Shown here: in pieces, positions 23,942 to 28,483 of the stretch
Layout of the letters: the number at the start of each line of letters is the position of its first letter
Numbering within the stretch: the first letter of the stretch is position 1
NCBI GenBank assembly: GCA_031400755.1
Contig: JANNQL010000082.1
Span: forward strand, 1 to 28,483
Length of the DNA stretch: 28,483 nucleotides
Source: VMSU01 sp031400755
Lineage (GTDB): Bacteria; Desulfobacterota; Desulfobulbia; Desulfobulbales; VMSU01
Direction of reading: 5' to 3'
The notes under the pieces: model-generated
Seen by the model: the letters and a program-made list of their open reading frames with translations, nothing else
Databases searched by the model: none
Told to the model about the DNA's origin: nothing
Position numbers and translations under genes: made by a program

Positions 23942-25417
23942 ATGGATAATGCAAACGACAGACAGCAACTGCTGCGGGCTATTCCCAAGGTTGATGAATT
24001 CCTCGGTTGGCTGGTTGGTGGTGAGGATGAGGATCAGTCCAATCCCTCTCTGGGGGGGGCTCGATTGCCTCGTGAATTGGCATGTGCACCGCTCACCCTG
24101 ATCAAAAAGGCGGTGCGTCAAACTCTGGCCGCGAGTCGTCAGGCCATCCTTGACGGCTTCATCACCGAGCCGGGGAGCCTGAGTGATGAGGTCTTGCTCA
24201 CTGATTGCAGCGGGCGGCTTAAGGACATGCTGCAACCGAATTTCCGGACCGTCATCAACGCCAGCGGCGTGGTGATCCATACCAATATGGGCCGCTCGCT
24301 GTTGCCTGACTCTGCCATGCAGGGGATTATGCGGGTAGGTCTGCACTATTCCAACCTGGAGTTTGACCTCAAAACCGGCAAGCGAGGCAGCCGCTACACC
24401 CTGGTTGAAGACATTCTCTGCGAGTTGACCGGGGCCGAGGCCGCCCTAGTGGTCAATAATAACGCTGCCGCCGTCCTCCTGGTCCTTGAGACCTTGGCGG
24501 CCGGACGTGAGGTCATCGTCTCCCGCGGCCAGCTGGTGGAGATTGGCGGCTCGTTTCGCATCCCCGAGGTTATGAAGAAGAGCGGGGCGCGACTGGTTGA
24601 GGTCGGTGCCACCAATCGCACCCATCTGCGCGATTACGAAGGGGCCATCTCCGCCGACACCGCCCTCTTGCTTAAGGTCCATACCAGCAATTACCGGATG
24701 ATCGGTTTTACCTCGGAAGTACCGCTTTCTGAGATGGTGGCGCTCGGCGCGCGCCATGGCGTCCCGGTCATGGAGGACCTTGGCAGCGGCTCACTGGTCG
24801 ATCTGACCCGCTGCGGGCTGATCAAGGAACCAACCGTGGGTGAGGTGGTGGCGAGCGGAGTTGATGTGGTGACCTTCAGCGGCGATAAGCTCTTGGGCGG
24901 ACCCCAGGCCGGTTTGATCGTCGGACGTAAGGCCATAATCGATCAAATCAAGAAGAACCCCCTGAACCGGGCACTGCGGATTGATAAGTTTACCCTGGCC
25001 GGGCTTGAGGGGGTCTTGCGGCTCTATTATGATGAGCGTCAGGCCATGCGCACCATCCCGACGCTACGCATGTTGAGCGCCACCCGGCAGGAGATTGGCA
25101 AGCGGGCCAGTCGGCTCAAGCGCTTGCTGCAAAAGGACCTGACGGGGCATTGCCAAATCGACCTGCTGGACACGGAGTCGCGGGTCGGCGGCGGGGCCTT
25201 GCCCGAGCAGGGTCTGCCCTCCAAGGCCTTGGCGCTGCGGCCTGTGTCCATTTCGGTCAATGCCCTGGAAGAGGGGCTCCGACGCCTGGCCTTGCCGATC
25301 ATCGGTCGCATTGAAAACGAGGCATTACTCCTTGACCTGCGGACGGTCTCTGATCAGGAAGTCAGGGCCCTAGCTCAGGGATTATTGGAATTTTTTCGTA
25401 GCTTGCCTACAGGATAA
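23942..25417 (+). CDS. selA: L-seryl-tRNA(Sec) selenium transferase (SelA)
   Basis: The PLP enzyme converts Ser-tRNA(Sec) to Sec-tRNA(Sec) with selenophosphate, forming a large homodecamer in the cytoplasm. The 491-residue length is slightly above the usual 460-470. Motifs include INASGVVIHTNMGRSLL (105-121), RGSRYTLVEDILCELTGAEAALVVNNNAAA read in pieces (148-177), MEDLGSGSLVDL (277-288), and the PLP lysine Lys316 in TFSGDKLLGGPQAGLIVG. The N-terminal helical domain that binds tRNA is complete (LLRAIPKVDEFL). The start ATG at 23942 has only a weak ribosome binding site. It is the first gene of a closely packed operon; selB, selD and selC are not seen in the window. Confidence 0.94.
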   Translation: MDNANDRQQLLRAIPKVDEFLGWLVGGEDEDQSNPSLGGARLPRELACAPLTLIKKAVRQTLAASRQAILDGFITEPGSLSDEVLLTDCSGRLKDMLQPNFRTVINASGVVIHTNMGRSLLPDSAMQGIMRVGLHYSNLEFDLKTGKRGSRYTLVEDILCELTGAEAALVVNNNAAAVLLVLETLAAGREVIVSRGQLVEIGGSFRIPEVMKKSGARLVEVGATNRTHLRDYEGAISADTALLLKVHTSNYRMIGFTSEVPLSEMVALGARHGVPVMEDLGSGSLVDLTRCGLIKEPTVGEVVASGVDVVTFSGDKLLGGPQAGLIVGRKAIIDQIKKNPLNRALRIDKFTLAGLEGVLRLYYDERQAMRTIPTLRMLSATRQEIGKRASRLKRLLQKDLTGHCQIDLLDTESRVGGGALPEQGLPSKALALRPVSISVNALEEGLRRLALPIIGRIENEALLLDLRTVSDQEVRALAQGLLEFFRSLPTG

Positions 25418-25426
25418 GAGGTTGTT

Positions 25427-27709
25427 ATGGGATTTCCCTGCATCATCGGCAATGAGACCTTGACCCGGCATGATTTTTATCGCTTTGAGCTGCAATTTAC
25501 CAAGTCGGTCCTAGATTTTTTCCCCTGCGAGACAGTCCAGTTCTGCACCGATGAGATCGAGGGCGAGGAGAGTCACGTTGCCCAGTCGGCAGAGGGGGGA
25601 GCATTCCCCCCTGGCGGTGGTCTTTCTGAGACAAGACGGGCCGGGATCAATCTGGTTCGGCAGGGGCAGAAGCCGGTGATCGACGCCCTGGCCCAGGTCT
25701 TGTACCTACCGATCTGGAGCAAAGCCGATTTGCTGGCGGTGGCTGTGCTCTCCGGTGGCGGGCGGGACCTCTATGGCCGTTATTCCGAGGATTGGTTGCT
25801 GGAGCGGGCCAGGCTCGTTACCAGGGAATTTGCCTTGATCAAACGCTGGAGCCAGGACCCGGCCTCCGGGGTGTTGAACGCGACCCATCTACGGATGGAA
25901 CTAAATATCCTGCTGAATCTGGTCGCTAGCCTTTCGCCCATGACCGCCTGTCAGCTCTTGTTGATTGAAGTCGCACAGCGAAACCAGGATGCCGGTCAGG
26001 CCTTGCGCAATATTAGCCGTACTGCCGCCTATCTCGATTCTTTGGTGGGCAATCTGGCTGCGCTGCATCACCTGGGGGCTGGTGTCTTTGCCTTGATCTT
26101 GCACTGCGATAACCTTGATGAGGCCCAAAAGATAGGCTATGCGCTGCTTCGCAAATTAAAGCGGCAGGGGACCCAGAAGGTCCATATCGGCATTGCCCCA
26201 TGGGCCATTACCGAGCAAAATCAGGAGTGCACACCGGAAGAGGGGGGGGCAAAGTTAAGTCCACCCATGATGGTGGCAGACCGTCTGCTCAATATGGCTT
26301 GGGAGGCCCTGAGTACTGCCCGCGAGCGTGGCACTTTTGCCATGAACGTGGCCTCGGACTCAGGGGCCGATCAGCACCTGTTGGCCCCTCTGGCCCCGGA
26401 GGTCCTTGCTCAGTTGAAGCGACTTTGGCAGGGCGAAAATCAGTTTTCGATTATCTTTCTCCAGAAGGACTTGGCGGACCAGCAGGAGTTTTCGGTCCGG
26501 GTCCGGGCCTTGCTCGGGGTGGGGGCTGTGCTTATCGCACTTGACGCCAACCGGGCGCTTATCTACCTGGCAGGGATTGACGAACAGGTGGCTGCCGATT
26601 GGGCTGGCGGGCTTGCCAACCGCATCGTGCAATTGGGGATCGGCACCTTTTCCATGGGCATTGCCAGCTATCCGTGCCCAGGCTTTCATAAGGCAGATGT
26701 CCCGCAAAACGCCAAGAAGGCCTTGGTGCATACCCAATTTTTCGGGGCCGGGACCATCACCTCCTTTAGCGGGGTGAGCTTAAATATCAGCGGCGATGTC
26801 TATTACAATGAGGGCGATCTGGTCAGCGCCATCCGCGAGTACCGTTTGGGGTTGAATCTCAATCCAGATAACGTCAATCTCTTGAACAGTCTCGGGGTGA
26901 TCTACGCCCAGATCGAGGCCTACGCCAAGGCCATCCCCCTCTTTGAGAAGGTGATTGGGCTGAACCCTGGCGACTTCATGGCCTTGTTCAATCTCGGCTT
27001 TGCCTATCTCTGCCATGGTGAATCTGACAAGGCCCTGGCCTATTTTGAGCAGGCGGAAAAGATTGATGATTCCTATTTTGATTTGCTGCTTCAGCTCGGC
27101 CAAATCTATTGTCAACGCGGCCAGTATAAGAGGGCGGTCAAGGTGTTGACCAAGGCCGAAAAAACAGTCCACGGTCAAGCTCCCTCCGCTGATAGTAAGC
27201 CATGGGAGCGCTGTGAGCCTTGGCAAGGCGATAATCCAGAGCTTGGTCATGGTCTGGTCTATCGGTATCTGGGGGAGGCGTATAAGGGGACCGGCAAGAA
27301 CCGGGAGGCCATGACCTACCTGCAGCGGGCCGCCCGCTATAACAGCCGAGACAGCGAGGCCTTGAGTATGCTCGGCGAGTTGTACGCCGCTGAAAAGCAG
27401 GGCCTGGACATTGCCTTGGCCTTTTGCCGTCAGGCGGTGGAGATTGACAGCGGCAAGGCCGCCTATTGGTATCGGATGGCCTTGGTCTTAGACTGCCGGG
27501 AGGAATGGGATGAGGCCCAGGCAGCGGTTCAGCACTGCCTGGCCTTAAGTGCCAAGCATGTTGAGGCCTTGATGTTGAAGGCTATAATCCATGAGAAGAT
27601 GAAGCAAACGCAGTTGGCGCGAGTCACCTATGAAAAAATCCTGCGACTCGATGGTACTCATGCCCGCGCTGCCAAGGCCTTAAAGAAAATTAACCAGACC
27701 AGGAGATAA
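25427..27709 (+). CDS. Degenerate GGDEF-like / TPR multidomain protein
   Basis: 760 residues, no signal peptide. Residues about 145-262 resemble a GGDEF domain, but the signature position reads GAGVF (in HLGAGVFALILHC), so cyclase activity is unlikely. A second GGDEF-like C-terminal half seems to lie at 335-450 (for example TFSMGIASYPCPGFHKADVP and KALVHTQFFG). Five or six tetratricopeptide repeats follow from about 452 (SGDVYYNEGDLVSAIREYRL) to the end. A Gly/Pro-rich segment at 53-66 (QSAEGGAFPPGGG) interrupts the N-terminal region and is unlike its surroundings. It could bind c-di-GMP or proteins rather than make c-di-GMP. It begins 9 nt after selA with an AGAGG ribosome binding site and is followed by a LOG-family gene 1 nt later, so all three are co-transcribed. 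A role with selenoprotein or stress signalling is only inferred. Confidence 0.75.
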   Translation: MGFPCIIGNETLTRHDFYRFELQFTKSVLDFFPCETVQFCTDEIEGEESHVAQSAEGGAFPPGGGLSETRRAGINLVRQGQKPVIDALAQVLYLPIWSKADLLAVAVLSGGGRDLYGRYSEDWLLERARLVTREFALIKRWSQDPASGVLNATHLRMELNILLNLVASLSPMTACQLLLIEVAQRNQDAGQALRNISRTAAYLDSLVGNLAALHHLGAGVFALILHCDNLDEAQKIGYALLRKLKRQGTQKVHIGIAPWAITEQNQECTPEEGGAKLSPPMMVADRLLNMAWEALSTARERGTFAMNVASDSGADQHLLAPLAPEVLAQLKRLWQGENQFSIIFLQKDLADQQEFSVRVRALLGVGAVLIALDANRALIYLAGIDEQVAADWAGGLANRIVQLGIGTFSMGIASYPCPGFHKADVPQNAKKALVHTQFFGAGTITSFSGVSLNISGDVYYNEGDLVSAIREYRLGLNLNPDNVNLLNSLGVIYAQIEAYAKAIPLFEKVIGLNPGDFMALFNLGFAYLCHGESDKALAYFEQAEKIDDSYFDLLLQLGQIYCQRGQYKRAVKVLTKAEKTVHGQAPSADSKPWERCEPWQGDNPELGHGLVYRYLGEAYKGTGKNREAMTYLQRAARYNSRDSEALSMLGELYAAEKQGLDIALAFCRQAVEIDSGKAAYWYRMALVLDCREEWDEAQAAVQHCLALSAKHVEALMLKAIIHEKMKQTQLARVTYEKILRLDGTHARAAKALKKINQTRR

Positions 27710-27710
27710 C

Positions 27711-28397
27711 ATGTTGCACCTCAATAATAATGCTAATTTCAGCGATAAGCAGCAGTATTCGTTGGATAATTTTAATGTCGGCGATTCCTGGCGTTTGTTC
27801 AGGATCATGTCGGAATTTGTCGATGGTTTTGACAGTCTTTCCGAGATCAAGCGGCCGGCAGTCTCCATATTTGGATCGGCCCGGGTGAAACCGGATGAAA
27901 AGTATTATCAGGTCGCCGAGGCCATTGCCGGGGGCTTGGCGCGGGCTGGATATGCAGTCATCACCGGTGGTGGCCCGGGGATTATGGAGGCGGCCAACAA
28001 GGGGGCTATGGAGGCCGGGGGGATTTCAGTGGGCTTAAATATCAATCTGCCCTTTGAGCAGGAGCCAAACGCTTACGCTAATCTGCCGCTCAGTTTCAAG
28101 TATTTCTTTGTCCGTAAGGTCATGTTCATCAAGTACGCCATGGCCTTTGTCGGCATGCCGGGCGGTTTTGGCACCCTTGATGAGCTGTTCGAGGCGGTTA
28201 CCCTGATCCAGACGCGGCGGATCAAGAGCTTCCCGATCATTTTGGTGGGGCGGGAGTATTGGACGGGGCTGGTGGACTGGATCAAGGAACAGATGCTCGC
28301 CGCCGGTAATATTCATGGCGAAGATATGCTGTTTTTTAATATCTTGGATGACCCGGAAGAGGTGGTGAGTACCATCCGGCGGACTGTGATAATCTGA
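27711..28397 (+). CDS. LOG-family Rossmann-fold protein (putative nucleotide 5'-monophosphate phosphoribohydrolase)
   Basis: 228 residues. The LOG/TIGR00730 fold is plain: SIFGSARV (52-59), VITGGGPGIMEAANKGA (83-99), and the signature MPGGFGTLDELFEAVTLIQ (149-167), where Arg and Glu in this motif cleave the N-glycosidic bond in related cytokinin-activating enzymes. Bacterial members hydrolyse AMP, CMP or similar nucleotides, or bind nucleotides; the true substrate here is unknown. The first about 30 residues (MLHLNNNANFSDKQQYSL) are polar and atypical. Its ATG follows the previous stop by 1 nt with AGGAGA upstream, so it is translationally linked to the TPR gene and selA. It ends cleanly before a hairpin. 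Confidence 0.85.
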   Translation: MLHLNNNANFSDKQQYSLDNFNVGDSWRLFRIMSEFVDGFDSLSEIKRPAVSIFGSARVKPDEKYYQVAEAIAGGLARAGYAVITGGGPGIMEAANKGAMEAGGISVGLNINLPFEQEPNAYANLPLSFKYFFVRKVMFIKYAMAFVGMPGGFGTLDELFEAVTLIQTRRIKSFPIILVGREYWTGLVDWIKEQMLAAGNIHGEDMLFFNILDDPEEVVSTIRRTVII

Positions 28398-28435
28398 TTC
28401 CAGTTCGCATTCGAGCTGACACCTTTTGGAATAGA

Positions 28436-28464
28436 AAGCGATTTTAGAGCCGCTTAAATCGCTT
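28436..28464 (+). terminator. Stem-loop after the LOG-family gene
   Basis: A 9-bp stem (AAGCGATTT at 28436-28444 with AAATCGCTT at 28456-28464) encloses an 11-nt loop. No T tract follows; the end of the dispersed repeat begins immediately after. It may end the selA operon. Confidence 0.4.
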
Positions 28465-28467
28465 GGG

Positions 28468-28483
28468 CTTCGACTCCGCTCAG
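28468..28483. repeat. Half copy of the dispersed palindromic element at the window edge
   Basis: CTTCGACTCCGCTCAG is identical to part of the left arm of the inverted repeat at 12202-12266, and is cut by the end of the window. It suggests that the element is repeated in this genome. Confidence 0.8.

Overview
The window looks like part of a chromosome from a moderately GC-rich Gram-negative bacterium, most likely an anaerobic Desulfobacterota (Desulfobulbales-like). This is inferred from gene content: selenocysteine synthase (selA), a MucR/Ros zinc-finger regulator, a tripartite RND pump with a TolC partner, large polytopic YfhO/TMTC-type membrane proteins and GGDEF/TPR fusions. No rRNA, tRNA or CRISPR array was seen.

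Layout. 1-2173 (minus strand): a biotin segment with a partial BioH-like esterase overlapping the end of bioF, then a mucR-family regulator. A GC-rich nested inverted repeat lies between bioF and mucR. 2174-3126: a decayed region with the C-terminal core of an RHS gene (minus) and the domain V/VI end of a group II intron (plus). 3127-14918 (plus): phosphoglucomutase, an RND efflux operon (adaptor, pump, outer-membrane channel), glucokinase, a macro-domain protein, a perfect 23-bp inverted repeat, and an exported lysophospholipase-like hydrolase that overlaps an XPB-like SF2 helicase by 4 nt. 15002-16282: a full-length but dead IS3-group insertion sequence with a 3-bp target duplication. It ends exactly on the stop codon of the next minus-strand gene. 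16280-23769 (minus): a higBA toxin-antitoxin pair, then a TMTC-like GT-C/TPR protein and two YfhO-like GT-C membrane proteins. These probably belong to cell-surface glycan or glycoprotein assembly. 23942-28397 (plus): selA, a protein with two degenerate GGDEF-like regions and TPRs, and a LOG-family protein, closely packed as an operon.

How the genes fit together. Phosphoglucomutase and glucokinase both handle glucose phosphates and flank the pump operon. The minus-strand membrane cluster would use lipid-linked sugars at the membrane. higBA has a strong promoter inside a 13-bp inverted repeat and may drive the cluster behind it. selA implies that the organism makes selenoproteins, although none is visible here.

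No clearly new molecular system could be proven from sequence alone. The best candidates for a second look are the apparently leaderless higBA promoter upstream of the glycosyltransferase-like cluster, the macro-domain/lipase/helicase block, the selA-linked degenerate GGDEF-TPR protein, and the palindromic repeats, one of which may have entered a coding sequence.
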